Shown here in pieces: positions 18,445-28,820 of a stretch of 64,000 nt of DNA. The translations under genes were made by a program, and so were the position numbers. The stretch is from Rubripirellula sp. (lineage in GTDB: Bacteria > Planctomycetota > Planctomycetia > Pirellulales > Pirellulaceae): contig JAPKCI010000007.1 of NCBI GenBank assembly GCA_028823035.1, forward strand, positions 1 through 64,000. Direction: 5' to 3'. Numbering within the stretch: the first letter of the stretch is position 1; each line of letters starts with the position of its first letter. A model generated the notes under the pieces. The model made no database searches. It was not told the DNA's origin and saw nothing but the letters and a program-made list of their open reading frames with translations.

Positions 18445-19665
18445 TTATTGGTTCAACTGCTCTTCGATCGTTTCACTGCTAGCTCTGGTTCCAAGTGCAC
18501 CCCACAGACCATACGGGCTTGCGGAACCGGGTGCTGCGTAATTTGGCGGGCCGGTGAGACGTACGTTGGGTGCATGCTGGTTACCCGCTTCAATCGAATC
18601 GGTGATGAAGACCACTGCACCGTCACACATCAAAATATGCGCTCCGCCCTCATGGTTACTACTTGGTGGAACCACACCACGGCCAGTGGAACCCGTGTTC
18701 ATGCAAATCTCGCGGTTGGGGGGCAGGATCGTGGTGATGGCGCTATAGAGCGGTCGACCCAGTGCCCATTTGTAACCCCGACCGTTCTGACTACCACCGG
18801 AGAGGCTGGCGGATATAGCCCAGTACTGAGGACGGGTTGGATCGACGAAAGGTTGGCAGATGGCGGGGTCCAACATCGCGTTGTTGTTGCCCAAGCCATT
18901 GTTTCTGGCGTGCAAGCCCGTCGTTTTGATTGCCCGGTCACCCAAGCTGGTGGCCATTTCACCACAAGCAATGGTGTTGGCAAGGCCGTCCAACACGTCT
19001 CGGAACTTTGAATCAAGTCGAGGCACGAATGCGCCACGACATGCCGCACGCGCGTTTCTAGCCACTCCAGACGAGGCGGGCAGTCCGTTGTTATTCATCA
19101 TTCCATTCTGGTTGCGGTGAATAGCGTCCCCGAGATTGGCACCATAGTTGGTTCGCCCTTGTGATGGCAGACCGACGCCTGGATCGCTCGGACAACGTAA
19201 CGTCGGAATTTCAGTTAACCATGGATCGTACGGTTCGGCTGACAGTCTGGCCAGGTTGGTGTTCGGTCGAGGACCCATCGCTTGATACATGTTACCGGTG
19301 GATACCACGAGAAACGGATTGGAGATCTTTTCCCAGAGTGCCTGCTGTTCCATGAAGGGCGCCAAGCCAACGAAAATGCTCAGATCGTTTTGGTTGTTCC
19401 CTGGCGGAAGTCGAGTGTCTCCGATTGCCGGCAGACCATGTAAGCCAGTGCCGCCGCCGTGTCTAGGCAGTTGCTTGAAGGCTGAGTGGTAGTTGTGGAT
19501 AGCCAATCCGATTTGCTTGAAGTTGTTACTGCAACTCATTCGCCGCGCAGCTTCGCGAGCTGCCTGAACGGCGGGAAGCAACAAGCCGACTAACACCCCG
19601 ATGATCGCAATAACCACGAGAAGCTCGACCAGCGTGAAACCCTTTTTGATTTTATAAATTCGCAT
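18445..19665 (-). CDS. DUF1559 protein with type IV pilin-like N-terminus
   Basis: A 406-residue member of the DUF1559 family, which is greatly expanded in Planctomycetes. The N-terminus [19 protein letters not shown] is a prepilin/pseudopilin leader with predicted cleavage after Gly9. Next come the family hallmarks [32 protein letters not shown] and the C-terminal [11 protein letters not shown] segment. The helix would anchor it in a membrane or in a pilus-like fibre, with the large domain exposed. Its cellular role is not known. It follows a small lipoprotein gene by 89 bp and ends at a strong terminator, so the two probably form one transcript. Confidence 0.95.
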   Translation of the reverse strand: MRIYKIKKGFTLVELLVVIAIIGVLVGLLLPAVQAAREAARRMSCSNNFKQIGLAIHNYHSAFKQLPRHGGGTGLHGLPAIGDTRLPPGNNQNDLSIFVGLAPFMEQQALWEKISNPFLVVSTGNMYQAMGPRPNTNLARLSAEPYDPWLTEIPTLRCPSDPGVGLPSQGRTNYGANLGDAIHRNQNGMMNNNGLPASSGVARNARAACRGAFVPRLDSKFRDVLDGLANTIACGEMATSLGDRAIKTTGLHARNNGLGNNNAMLDPAICQPFVDPTRPQYWAISASLSGGSQNGRGYKWALGRPLYSAITTILPPNREICMNTGSTGRGVVPPSSNHEGGAHILMCDGAVVFITDSIEAGNQHAPNVRLTGPPNYAAPGSASPYGLWGALGTRASSETIEEQLNQ

Positions 19666-19754
19666 AATGCATTCCGTTAAAAGGAAAAGAAAAACTTTCT
19701 GACTCGATTGGCACGTCCTGAAACGTAATGTAGAAATTTTGAGATAATTGACGC

Positions 19755-19958
19755 CTACTCTTCATCTTCTTCTGCTTCTTCTTGTGCTTCTTCTTCTGCC
19801 TCGATTCTCGCATCCTCTGCCATCTCGGCGGCATGCGATTCAACATACTGGTCCAACTCATCCACACTGATCGTGGTAGGCTTATCGCTGCCCCCACAAC
19901 CGGCCAGCGGCAAACAACAGCCAACAACAAACGCACTAAGAAGCTGAGAAAGACGCAT
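19755..19958 (-). CDS. Small acidic lipoprotein upstream of DUF1559 gene
   Basis: A 67-residue protein starting at the [13 protein letters not shown]. It has a short signal and the lipobox LAGC with Cys21 as the lipidated residue. The mature part is highly acidic, ending in a Glu/Ala-rich run ([15 protein letters not shown]). A longer frame upstream of this Met lacks the lipobox at the right place, so this start is preferred. Small lipoprotein genes commonly precede DUF1559 genes in planctomycetes. The acidic tail might bind cations or a basic partner, but this is speculation. Confidence 0.8.
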   Translation of the reverse strand: MRLSQLLSAFVVGCCLPLAGCGGSDKPTTISVDELDQYVESHAAEMAEDARIEAEEEAQEEAEEDEE

Positions 19959-20451
19959 CAATATGTTCCAATTAGAGACTGAGTAAGCTTGAATGAATGA
20001 ACGTATCAGAATGTGATTAGATGATAACGTGAGCGTCAGAACCATTGCAAAGTGGATTCCGTGCTTCGAAAATGCACATTTCGATGGGTTTGACGGAGAT
20101 TTCGATGTAATTACGGACTTGTTGATCGACAGGCATGCAAGGAACTCGTGCCACCGCAGTTCGGTAAACGCCTGACGCATCAGGTCAATGGCTGAGCGGA
20201 TAATACCAACTGTCGCAATATGTCAGTTTTTGTGCTTGCGGTACCTAAAGTGCTCGATCATGCATTTTACCCGAATTGCAAAACGCCTGTCCGCCCAATT
20301 TCCCAAGACAGGTTTTCGTCACTGCTTTACATTTTTGACGGAATGCTTTTTTTAAATTCCTTAGGGACAATTTCGGCCGGGTCTTAATTACGCCGACCTT
20401 CTATCGGGCGGTGGATGTCTCGTCCCTGACTCTGTAGAGGCGGCGTGAATA

Positions 20452-21909
20452 GTGACGAATATAATTTACTGCTGGGCATGTCGATCGCGAGTGTCAAGTT
20501 GGCTCTTCGCGTTTTTGTCGGCAATGACTATGGTCGTTTGTTCCGCGGCGACTGCTGCAGAGCCAACCACTAACGCCGTTGCGTTTGCAGACGGCGGTAA
20601 ATTCAAGATGCTCTACGATGCGCGGCAACGGCCTCAATCTGTGCTGATCAACGGGGAAGTTTTCATCGTCTTCAATGGGGATGCGAACCCAACCGAGAAT
20701 GATAAGGGGAAGGCGTGTCCACTGTTGGTCAGGTATGACACTGTGGCTCGAACCTTTTCAAAATCGGTACGTCTGGGGAAAGCAAGCAGCGACCACCATC
20801 ACAGTCCCATCATTTGGGCTGATCGCGACGATTACCTTCATGTTCTTTTTGGGTGTCACAACTCATCTGGTACACACTTGATTTCGAATCGTCCTGCCGG
20901 AAAGGTGGGCGAGTTGACCTGGAACATAGGTCCGCAGATTGCAGCCAAGTTATCGTATCCGACTGTGTTCAGAATGCAGGGAGGTAAGGACTTGATCTAC
21001 TACAGAACCGATGGTCATACGAGTTCATGGACTTATCGGGTCAGTCAGGATGACGGACAGACGTGGCAGGGGCCGGACAGCGACGTCATTGATTTGGACG
21101 CTAGAGGACGGCTTGATTGGTCCTCTTATCAGACAAAAATCCGCAGCAAAGATGGAAAGTACCTGCATGTTGTCTACACCGATTACGACGACAACAAAAA
21201 CGATCCTGATCCTAAACGCTTCTTCAATCCTCGGTACAACGGGTTGGCATCCAACGAGTGGAAGTACAACTTGTCTTATGTCAAAATTGACCCCCAGATC
21301 CATGAGGTGACCAACGCGGAGGGTGTGGTATTAAAGACCCCTATTGATATCGTCTATTCAATGGCTAACTGCGAGATATGGGACACGCAATGGCGGGGCG
21401 CCGGAGTCCCTCCTGCAGTGGCGTTGGATCAAGCCCAGCAACCGGTCTTTCTTCACGTACTGTCCGAAGGCTCACTTTCCGAGCATCACTACTATTGCGT
21501 CCGTCGTGTTGGTGGCAAATGGAGACAAACTCGGATCACTGGCTCCAATCATCAGTGGAATAGTGGGCATCTATCGATCGATGAGGCGGGGATTCTTCAT
21601 GCGTACGTCATCGTAGGCGACGGCTACCTTGAGGGCGGTTACATGGACCGACACGGTGGCGGTAGGATCGAAGAGTGGGTGTCAGAGGATGGGGGGCTAC
21701 GTTGGCAGAAACGGCGGCAAGTGTCTCCGGTGCAGAAAGCGTACGATGGTTGGCGTTTCAACAACGTGCAACCGGTTGTTCGCCCTGATGGCAGCGCGGT
21801 GGCTGGGATGTTGTTGTTTTATGGGTGGAAGAATCCGAACGATCCGTTGGCTCGTGCATTTCTTGTTGACGAGAGTGGTTTGAGTGGTGGTAGGGTTGAG
21901 ACCAAATAG
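20452..21909 (+). CDS. Secreted BNR_4 beta-propeller, ulvan-lyase-like (PL24/PL25)
   Basis: A 485-residue protein from a GTG start with AGAGG about 11 bases upstream; the next ATG would delete most of the signal peptide (SWLFAFLSAMTMVVCSAATAAE). The mature protein is a BNR_4-type seven-bladed propeller (QDDGQTWQGPD, SEDGGLRWQKR blades). This fold is shared by PL24 and PL25 ulvan lyases. His116/His117 in SDHHHSPIIW and His136 in FGCHNSSGTH are about 20 residues apart, like the catalytic His pair known in PL25, and Tyr/Arg-rich segments follow. It lies 20 bp upstream of an iduronate-2-sulfatase-like gene, which fits action on a sulfated uronic-acid polymer. Lyase activity is an inference; a non-catalytic sialidase-like propeller is the alternative. 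Confidence 0.75.
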   Translation: MTNIIYCWACRSRVSSWLFAFLSAMTMVVCSAATAAEPTTNAVAFADGGKFKMLYDARQRPQSVLINGEVFIVFNGDANPTENDKGKACPLLVRYDTVARTFSKSVRLGKASSDHHHSPIIWADRDDYLHVLFGCHNSSGTHLISNRPAGKVGELTWNIGPQIAAKLSYPTVFRMQGGKDLIYYRTDGHTSSWTYRVSQDDGQTWQGPDSDVIDLDARGRLDWSSYQTKIRSKDGKYLHVVYTDYDDNKNDPDPKRFFNPRYNGLASNEWKYNLSYVKIDPQIHEVTNAEGVVLKTPIDIVYSMANCEIWDTQWRGAGVPPAVALDQAQQPVFLHVLSEGSLSEHHYYCVRRVGGKWRQTRITGSNHQWNSGHLSIDEAGILHAYVIVGDGYLEGGYMDRHGGGRIEEWVSEDGGLRWQKRRQVSPVQKAYDGWRFNNVQPVVRPDGSAVAGMLLFYGWKNPNDPLARAFLVDESGLSGGRVETK

Positions 21910-21929
21910 TTCATGTTGAAAGTTGGAAT

Positions 21930-23672
21930 ATGAGAGACACGATTGCAGTTCGGATCGGCGTGATCAGTTGCGTTCTGTGTGGGTCGGTTGCTTTTTGCTC
22001 GGAAGGCAATTTTGAAGGGGCCAATCAGTCGGGTGCGATGTCGACAGGGAATCAAAGTGCGGGGAGTTCCGCCTTGCTGGTTGAGGCGATCGACGATCCG
22101 GCGCAGAGTCCACGGGGGCAGGTCTCCGCTGAATCCCATGTTCTGGTTTCAAAAAAGGTACCGCCGAATGTACTGTTCTTGGCGATTGACGACCTGAATG
22201 ATTGGATCGGAGCACTGGGCGGACATCCACAGGCCAAGACACCCAATCTCGATCGTTTGCTGGCAAACAGTATTGTTTTCCACAATGCACATTGTGCAGC
22301 ACCTGTGTGCAGTGCCTCTCGGCATGCGTTATTCAGCGGGTTAAGGCCGTCGAGCACCGGTTGGTATTCCAATTCCTCCAAGACTTTGAAGAACTATCGA
22401 AAAACGCTGGGTGATATCCTCCCCATGCCGAAACACTTCCGCGATCACGGCTACAAGACAATGGCTGCCGGAAAAGTGTTCCATAAAGGGACGTCAGATA
22501 TCAAAGGCTACAAATACTGGGACGATGAGAGGCCGAAGTTTCGTTGGCCCAAAGCACTTGCCGCTCGCGGCCACGGATACCAAGGCGACAGCGGTGGGCA
22601 CTTTTATCCTTTTCCCAAGGATGGTGGAGCCATTTTTCAATTGCACCAAAAAGGCGTGAGTGGACAATCTTTGTGCTGGGGTGCACTAGAGGAGGCTGAT
22701 ATGCCGATCGAGGGTATGCCTGATGAACAAATTGCTGCCTGGGCTGCGGATCAGTTACAGCAACAGCACGAGAAGCCCTTCTTCCTTGCCGTTGGCTTCA
22801 TTCGACCGCATCTTCCCTACACGGCTCCTAAGGAGTTCTTTGATCTGCATCCGCTTGATTCGGTGGTCATGCCGCAAGTACCCGGCGACGAAATGGATGA
22901 CGTTCCACTGTGGGGCAAAGCGATGGCGTATGGCACGATCACAGGGGGAGATCATTTCAACATACAAAGCGTCGGAGAGGGGTATTGGCGAGAGATGGTG
23001 CGTGCGTACTTGGCGTGCGTTTCTTTCGTGGATGCGCAGGCGGGGAAAGTGCTGGAAGCGCTCGATAAGGGACCCAATGCTGACAATACGATCGTCGTGT
23101 TTTGGTCGGACCACGGTCAGCATCTCGGTGAGAAACGGCACTGGCGTAAAATGGCGTTGTGGGAAGAGTCAACGCGTGTGCCTTTGGCGGTCCGATTGCC
23201 GGGGGGTGTGAATGGTGGTCAACGGTGTGACAGCGCCGTTAGCTTGCTTGATCTTTACCCTACGATGATTGAACTCTGTGATTTGCCACCGATGCCTGGG
23301 CTTGAAGGTCTCAGCCTGATGCCACAGTTGGTTAGTCCGGGCAAACTGCGTCGCGAACCCGCCGTCATGACATGGCAGTACAACAATCACGCGGTACGTA
23401 GCATGAACTTCCGGTTCATTCGTTATCGCGACGGCAGCGAGGAGCTTTACGATCATCGGGTTGATCCGGAGGAACATCGGAATTTGGCTGCGGATCCAGA
23501 GTTCGCGGGCATTAAGCAAACACTGGCGGCTGCAATTCCTGAAGTCAATGTCGTCCCGCGTTCGATTGCGGAGGGCGGCACCGATGTGTATGGAGGTAAG
23601 TACGAGATGCTTCGGGATAGGGGAGTGCCGGAATGGCTTGGTGATCTGCCGGGGAAGGGTTCACACAAGTGA
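21930..23672 (+). CDS. Iduronate-2-sulfatase-like sulfatase
   Basis: A 580-residue secreted sulfatase of the IDS-like group. The motif NVLFLAIDDLNDW (metal Asp87-Asp88) and the maturation motif CSASR with Cys127 followed by HALFSGLRPSSTG are characteristic. The segment WGKAMAYGTITGGDHFNIQ and WSDHGQHLGEKRHW are also typical of this group. An unusual 50-residue low-complexity spacer separates the signal peptide from the catalytic domain. Its gene starts 20 bp after the propeller-lyase gene, so both are probably cotranscribed and may act in sequence on the same polymer. Likely substrate: 2-O-sulfated uronic acid units or a similar sulfated sugar. Confidence 0.92.
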   Translation: MRDTIAVRIGVISCVLCGSVAFCSEGNFEGANQSGAMSTGNQSAGSSALLVEAIDDPAQSPRGQVSAESHVLVSKKVPPNVLFLAIDDLNDWIGALGGHPQAKTPNLDRLLANSIVFHNAHCAAPVCSASRHALFSGLRPSSTGWYSNSSKTLKNYRKTLGDILPMPKHFRDHGYKTMAAGKVFHKGTSDIKGYKYWDDERPKFRWPKALAARGHGYQGDSGGHFYPFPKDGGAIFQLHQKGVSGQSLCWGALEEADMPIEGMPDEQIAAWAADQLQQQHEKPFFLAVGFIRPHLPYTAPKEFFDLHPLDSVVMPQVPGDEMDDVPLWGKAMAYGTITGGDHFNIQSVGEGYWREMVRAYLACVSFVDAQAGKVLEALDKGPNADNTIVVFWSDHGQHLGEKRHWRKMALWEESTRVPLAVRLPGGVNGGQRCDSAVSLLDLYPTMIELCDLPPMPGLEGLSLMPQLVSPGKLRREPAVMTWQYNNHAVRSMNFRFIRYRDGSEELYDHRVDPEEHRNLAADPEFAGIKQTLAAAIPEVNVVPRSIAEGGTDVYGGKYEMLRDRGVPEWLGDLPGKGSHK

Positions 23673-24011
23673 TCGAGCGACTGCGATCGGATCGGTTGCA
23701 TGCGGTTGGTTTGCGGTCGTCGTTGTGTTGATTTGATCCAGCAGAGAGCGTGGGTAGTGCGAGGCTGGCCAACGCCGCGCAATAGGACGATACTGGCGGC
23801 TAAGGAAACGCCTCGTGAGAATGCGAGCGATGCAGTTTGCATTGTTGTCGCGGGCTGCGAATTTTGAGTGCAGGGAGACCATGAAATGGAACGCGTAAGT
23901 GGAATGAGTTGGAGCAACTTTCGGACCTGTGGACAAAGGATGGCAGTGGCAGAGGGCGGCAGCGACAGCATCACTGGGAAGTGTCTGGCTGCGGTGCGTG
24001 ACCGAGATGTG
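23673..24011. other. Intergenic region
   Basis: No gene or hairpin recognised. An in-frame upstream extension of the next gene runs to 23868 but has no signal-like sequence before Met at 24012. Confidence 0.5.
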
Positions 24012-25295
24012 ATGAACGCTCATTGTGCGAAGTGGTCATCGTCCCTGGTTGCATTCTTGGTTGCAATCTTGGTTGCGTTGGTGGTGTCAGACGTGGCGCA
24101 TGCTGAAGAGACAGATTTTGGGCTGAAGATTGAGCAATTGACAAAGGGCCCAAAACACCATTTCTTCGGGTATATCGGTCAGTGCCAAACGATCCCATGG
24201 AATCAGCATGAGCGGTTCATTTTGTGCATGGAAATTGATGCGATTGACCGTATGCCGGAACCGAGGGATGCGGCCACCATTTGCCTGATTGATACTAAAC
24301 AACAAAACCGGCTTATACGGTTGGATAAGACGCATGCGTGGAATCCCCAGCAAGGAACGATGTTCTATTGGAATCCGCTCGAACCGGCGACTCAGTTTTT
24401 TTTCAATGATCGGGATGTTGCGACGGGCAAGGTGTTTACCGTTTTGTACGACATTGAATCAAAGCGACGAGTGCGTGAGTATCGGTACGACGATACACCC
24501 ATTGGCAATGCCGGAGTCGCAGTAGACGGCAGATCGTGGCTGGGTTTGAACTACGGGCGGATGGCTCGTTTGCGGCTTGTCACCGGTTACCCCGCTGCGT
24601 TGGATTGGTCCCAGGACAGTATCTCGCCAGACGACGACGGGCTGTTTGTCGTGAACACCAACTCGGGTGAAAAACGTTTGTTGGCGTCCTTTCGAGAAAT
24701 CGAAGTACTGCTGAAAAAGAATAAGCCGGGTCTCATGCACACAGGTCTGTTTATCAATCACGCACTTTGGAATCGTGATTGTGATCGCATCTATTTCTTT
24801 GCCAGAGCTGGATGGAGTGGCAATGGCGGTGACAAAGTGAATGTGCCATTTAGTATCCACGCGGATGGGACGGGTCTTTCGCTCCATGAAATCCACGTGG
24901 GTGGTCATCCCGAGTGGGCAGAAGGCAGTCTTTTGATTGGCCAAAAAGGAGGCAGGCAGATTGTGTATGACGTCGACTCGCAGACCGTCGTTGAACAATG
25001 GGGAGATAGGAAAATATTTCCCAATCCTGAGGGAGACATATCACTTTCTCCCAATGGTCGGCTGTTCGTCAACGGCTACAAAAAAGGTGACGCCAATCTT
25101 TACGTGGTGTACCGGCGGAGTGACGGCTGGTTTGCCAGAAGTGAGGGAGTCTATAAGGGACCGTACGGAGGTGATATCAGGATCGACCCAGCGCCGCGTT
25201 GGAATCGGTCCAATAACATGCTTCTAGTGCCAGGAATTGCCGAAAACAAAACGCGACAGCTATTCCTGGTTCGACTGGTGATAACTGGGGACTGA
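24012..25295 (+). CDS. Secreted TolB/oligogalacturonate-lyase-like propeller
   Basis: A 427-residue protein from the ATG at 24012, where a clear signal peptide begins (SSLVAFLVAILVALVVSDVAHAEE). The rest is a WD40/TolB-like propeller whose arrangement resembles PL22 oligogalacturonate lyases: HHFFGYIGQCQ near the start, LFINHALWNRDCDRIYFF, HADGTGLSLHEIHVGGHPEW, and SPNGRLFVNG. Several His residues are positioned as in the metal site of that family, but the final HPHP motif appears as DPAPRW. It follows the lyase and sulfatase genes on the same strand and may complete the degradation set. Activity as a uronate lyase is tentative. Confidence 0.68.
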   Translation: MNAHCAKWSSSLVAFLVAILVALVVSDVAHAEETDFGLKIEQLTKGPKHHFFGYIGQCQTIPWNQHERFILCMEIDAIDRMPEPRDAATICLIDTKQQNRLIRLDKTHAWNPQQGTMFYWNPLEPATQFFFNDRDVATGKVFTVLYDIESKRRVREYRYDDTPIGNAGVAVDGRSWLGLNYGRMARLRLVTGYPAALDWSQDSISPDDDGLFVVNTNSGEKRLLASFREIEVLLKKNKPGLMHTGLFINHALWNRDCDRIYFFARAGWSGNGGDKVNVPFSIHADGTGLSLHEIHVGGHPEWAEGSLLIGQKGGRQIVYDVDSQTVVEQWGDRKIFPNPEGDISLSPNGRLFVNGYKKGDANLYVVYRRSDGWFARSEGVYKGPYGGDIRIDPAPRWNRSNNMLLVPGIAENKTRQLFLVRLVITGD

Positions 25296-26118
25296 TGGCT
25301 CAGACTCACTCGATCTGGAACTGTCGTCTGTGCGCGTTCGCGGGGTGAGTACTACCAGTATTCAAAGAGATGAATTGGGGAAACCATTGTTCAGGCACGC
25401 CTGTTCCTTTGCGGTTTCCGGTGATGGCGGCGAAAGATGACACCGTTTCCATGATGCCCGCGGACGGGGATGATAATGGGAACTGCCGCTCGGAATCATT
25501 CATTCCATCTGGATTGGTAAACAAAAGTTTCCGTGGAAAATACAACGCGACGATGGCGAACCGAAGCCACCGGACCAATCAAAGATGTTTTCAATTGGCG
25601 GATTTGTTCCAGAATTAAAACATTGGAAGATCAATCAATTTCAAGGGGCGAAGGAAAAAAAAGCAGTCACTAGCGAAGGACCCGAGGGGAACGCTGCGTT
25701 GGAATGGATTTTGAAAGTTCAACAAAGCAACCACAGAAACTTCCCGTCTAACCCTGAAATCAAAAAGAACTGCAAAGCTACCGGCTGCCGTCTTTGACAA
25801 ACTCAAATTGCAAAGACACGATGAAGACAATTTGTATCCAGAACCACAACCCGTGGGAACATTCAGCCGAGAAGGAACTCGAACTTTGCGAACAAGGACG
25901 CAGGAAAAGTTTGTGTTTTCCGCACCTCGGGATTGACGGCAATGCGAAAAATCTATTTGCCGAGTTGGCGATCGATGCTGACAGTATTCATTGGTTCGCC
26001 GGATCGTCCTGCAAAGCGATAAATAGCAAACAATGAGCGATGGTGGTCGTCACTTCAAAGTCGCGTCAAAAATGCGTTTACACCAGAAACAGATGAAACC
26101 AAATGAATGACTCATCTG
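25296..26118. other. AT-richer intergenic region
   Basis: About 820 bp with no recognised gene. A short frame with an ATG near 25821 (71 residues, ending at 26036, no recognised family) is possible but unsupported. Confidence 0.45.
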
Positions 26119-26156
26119 AAAAAAACGTCGTTGATCGATAGGGATCAACGACGTTT
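26119..26156 (-). terminator. Rho-independent terminator of repeat-rich gene
   Basis: A perfect 14-bp inverted repeat (aaacgtcgttgatc at 26123-26136 and its complement at 26143-26156) with a 6-base loop. On the minus strand the stem runs into a T-run. It lies about 55 bases after the stop of the minus-strand gene. Confidence 0.88.
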
Positions 26157-26210
26157 CTAAGTGAATCTAATAACAATGAGTTTCAGTTTTGGCTAAGGGC
26201 ATTAGCCCTG

Positions 26211-28150
26211 CTAAGGATTGTTGATCGCGCGGACAGCAGAAGCCACAGCACCCGACGAAACGCCCTTGTTGAGAGCGTTGTTGTCATCGTTATTGAGCTC
26301 ATTATCAACCACCGTTATAACAAATCCTGAAATAAATCCCCCGACGTCGGCCCAGAATTTTCCGTTACCTCGCTCGATGATATCGCCATCAAAAATATCG
26401 TCATGGGCATTCCAGTAGGAGACGGTTCCTTTGGCAAGAGAGAGCGATCCAAGAACCAATGAGCGTTCTTCATTGGTGAAATCTCGAGATAGAAGCGTTT
26501 CGATGGCCTGGTCGTCAATCAACCGGTTGAAAGACTCCAGGTCGGGGCTCAACATCATTGTTTCTCTCATTCGTTGAACCGCGTCTCTCATCGGGCCTTT
26601 CGTTGGCAGTTGGTTTTGGAAATTCTCGAGATAACCGAATCCGTCTTCGGCAATCTTGGCGGTTTCGGCAACCATGTTTTTCGTCGCAAGGAAAATTTCT
26701 GCGGGGGCTCCGTAGATCTGTGACATAAACAAGCAGCTGTTGAGATACAGATCCTCTTGCGTTAGGGGGGACTGTTCGGGTCGGTTTAGCGTAATGTTAC
26801 TGTAACTAGTGCGTCCCGGATTCTTTCCTGGGCGGTGCACGCAATCATGACATTTACACGGCGACACAATTGCGTGGGCGTACATCCCCCGTAACGAAAG
26901 CAGATTGAGGTTTAGGTCGGGCGTCAAATAATCCAGTGCTCGATTATGCATAATGCCGACGTGTGCCAGTGGATTTGGGTCAATCGATCCGATCACGTCC
27001 GAAGTTCTGAGCTTGCCCGGGTTTTGCAAACGATTCGTGTCGTTGCAATCCCCCCAGCCCTTGGCGATGACCAACGTTTGACCGGAATCGTCCCCTATCG
27101 AAATCAAGGTATCCGAACGCATCCCGTAAGATGTCAGGAATGTAAGGTAAGTGAATTCTGCTTCTGTCTGCATCATTGCTAATTGATCGTCGATCCTTCC
27201 AAAGATCAGTTCGACCCCGGAAGAATTACAACGGCACGGTTCGGTACACGACGCGCCACAGACCTCGCACTGTATGACATCCGACTCGCTGGAAGTGTTA
27301 CTTCCGTTACTATCCATGAAGCCTCCTCGATTGGACCGCGTGGTATTGTGGTCGTCGCTGCCCGATTTCGTATCGCCTGAACCAATCCCGTTTCCGCGGG
27401 GACCCATCATTATTTGGCGATTGGACCGCGTGGTGTTGTGGTCGGCGTTTCTTGATTTCGTATCGCTCGAACCATCCCTCTTAAACGTCGCACCAGTTTG
27501 TGGGTTTCGACCACGTCTTGCAGCACGCTTCGGAGCAATGGAGGAGGATTTGGGAGGACTTCCAAATCCGATCAAAGCAACTGGATCAGCTTTCTTGCGT
27601 GTACTGGATACGTTCGTAGTGATAGGTTCTAAAGCTCTTTTTGGATCTGCTTGTGATAGGTCTGACCTGCTCGCCATTGCCTCAGATAATTCAGCTTTGT
27701 TCCCGACGCCATGATGCCCAATCTCACCCTTGTCACCACCTGTCCCGCCCGTGTCCCTAATACCGCCACGATTTGAGCGAGTCGTATTGTGGTCGACCGC
27801 ACCTGACTTCATATCGCCAGAACCAGTCCCACCTGTACTCTTAGGTCGCGTACCATCATTCCCCGGTGGGAACATATCGACGACATGCCCATTTTTGCTC
27901 TTTTCGGATCCATCATTCCCCGGTGGAAACATACTGACGACCACCCCTTCTTTGCTTTCCTGCAGAACGGAGACGACCAGATGGTCGCAATGACTGCGAC
28001 TCAGTTCGGCGTAATAGAGGTTGGCTAATTCAGGATCATCGTCCTTTACCGGGGCCTTTGAGAGGCCATTCCCTGAATCGGGATTCCGATCCCGAGACCG
28101 ACTAAAAAGATGATTGCGAAAAAGTTTCGATGTGAAAAGAAACGGAACAT
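26211..28150 (-). pseudogene. Repeat-rich secreted orphan protein, frameshifted
   Basis: The best start is the ATG at 28150, with AGGA eight bases upstream, giving a signal peptide MFRFFSHRNFFAIIFLVGLG followed by IPIQGMASQRP. That frame hits TAA just after a CCCC run at 28051-28054. The long downstream frame begins one base off; one extra C in the run would give an unbroken 646-residue protein. Downstream are two FPPGNDG units 19 residues apart and three copies of a DHNTTRSNR motif, each preceded by D-M/T-KS. Next come cysteine clusters CEVCGASCTEPCRC and CKCHDC and an alpha-rich C-terminal region. No family is recognised. Without a correction, an N-terminally extended 674-residue frame (start 28235) lacks any export signal. 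Sequencing error, real mutation and phase variation all remain possible. Confidence 0.7.
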
Positions 28151-28820
28151 GACAAAATTCCTGGGATCTAGAAGAGAGAGAAGTAGTAATTCTGGATACC
28201 GCCAGTTGCAAAGGTTGTGCCAACCCCAAATGCATGTGTTTAGTCGATGATTGCTAATCGAACGAAATTAAAACTGAATCAAAATAAGATTGAAACTTGA
28301 AATCGAGATGGATAACTGAATTGAGATATTCAATCAGACGTTTCGAAAACAGAGATCTTCTGACACACATTATTCTTTCACGAAAGCAACTCAGATTGCG
28401 TTTTGTTGTGAAGTCAACCTGCGGTCTGTTGCCTGCTGCGGTCACGCAAAGCAGGGTTGCAGCTAGGCTCAATGTCCGGTGCCCCTAATGAATAGGATCG
28501 AGAATCCGCAAGTGAATGAATAGACTCTTGGAGGTATTCACAGTACGTTGCCTGACAGGTAGGTGCCAATGGACCTGACGTTGAGTTCCACGACTATTTC
28601 AGATGGCTGGATTCGGGAAGAGGTGCCTCGCATGAAGCCACTCGATCACAGCAAGCGAACTGCCGTTTCCAAGGTTGACGACCTGCGGAAATGAAGATCC
28701 GTGTTTTCGTGCTGTTAATTGGCCGAAGCAGACCGCAGCGTCGTTTCGCATTGCGTACAATATGGATTCAGGCGATTACCGATGGGGTTGGGCTTGGTAC
28801 AAAACAGAACGAGGAAAATC
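28151..28820. other. AT-rich divergent intergenic region
   Basis: About 670 bp between the minus-strand orphan gene and the PmoA-family gene. The part at 28240-28330 is clearly AT-rich. No gene recognised. Confidence 0.5.
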
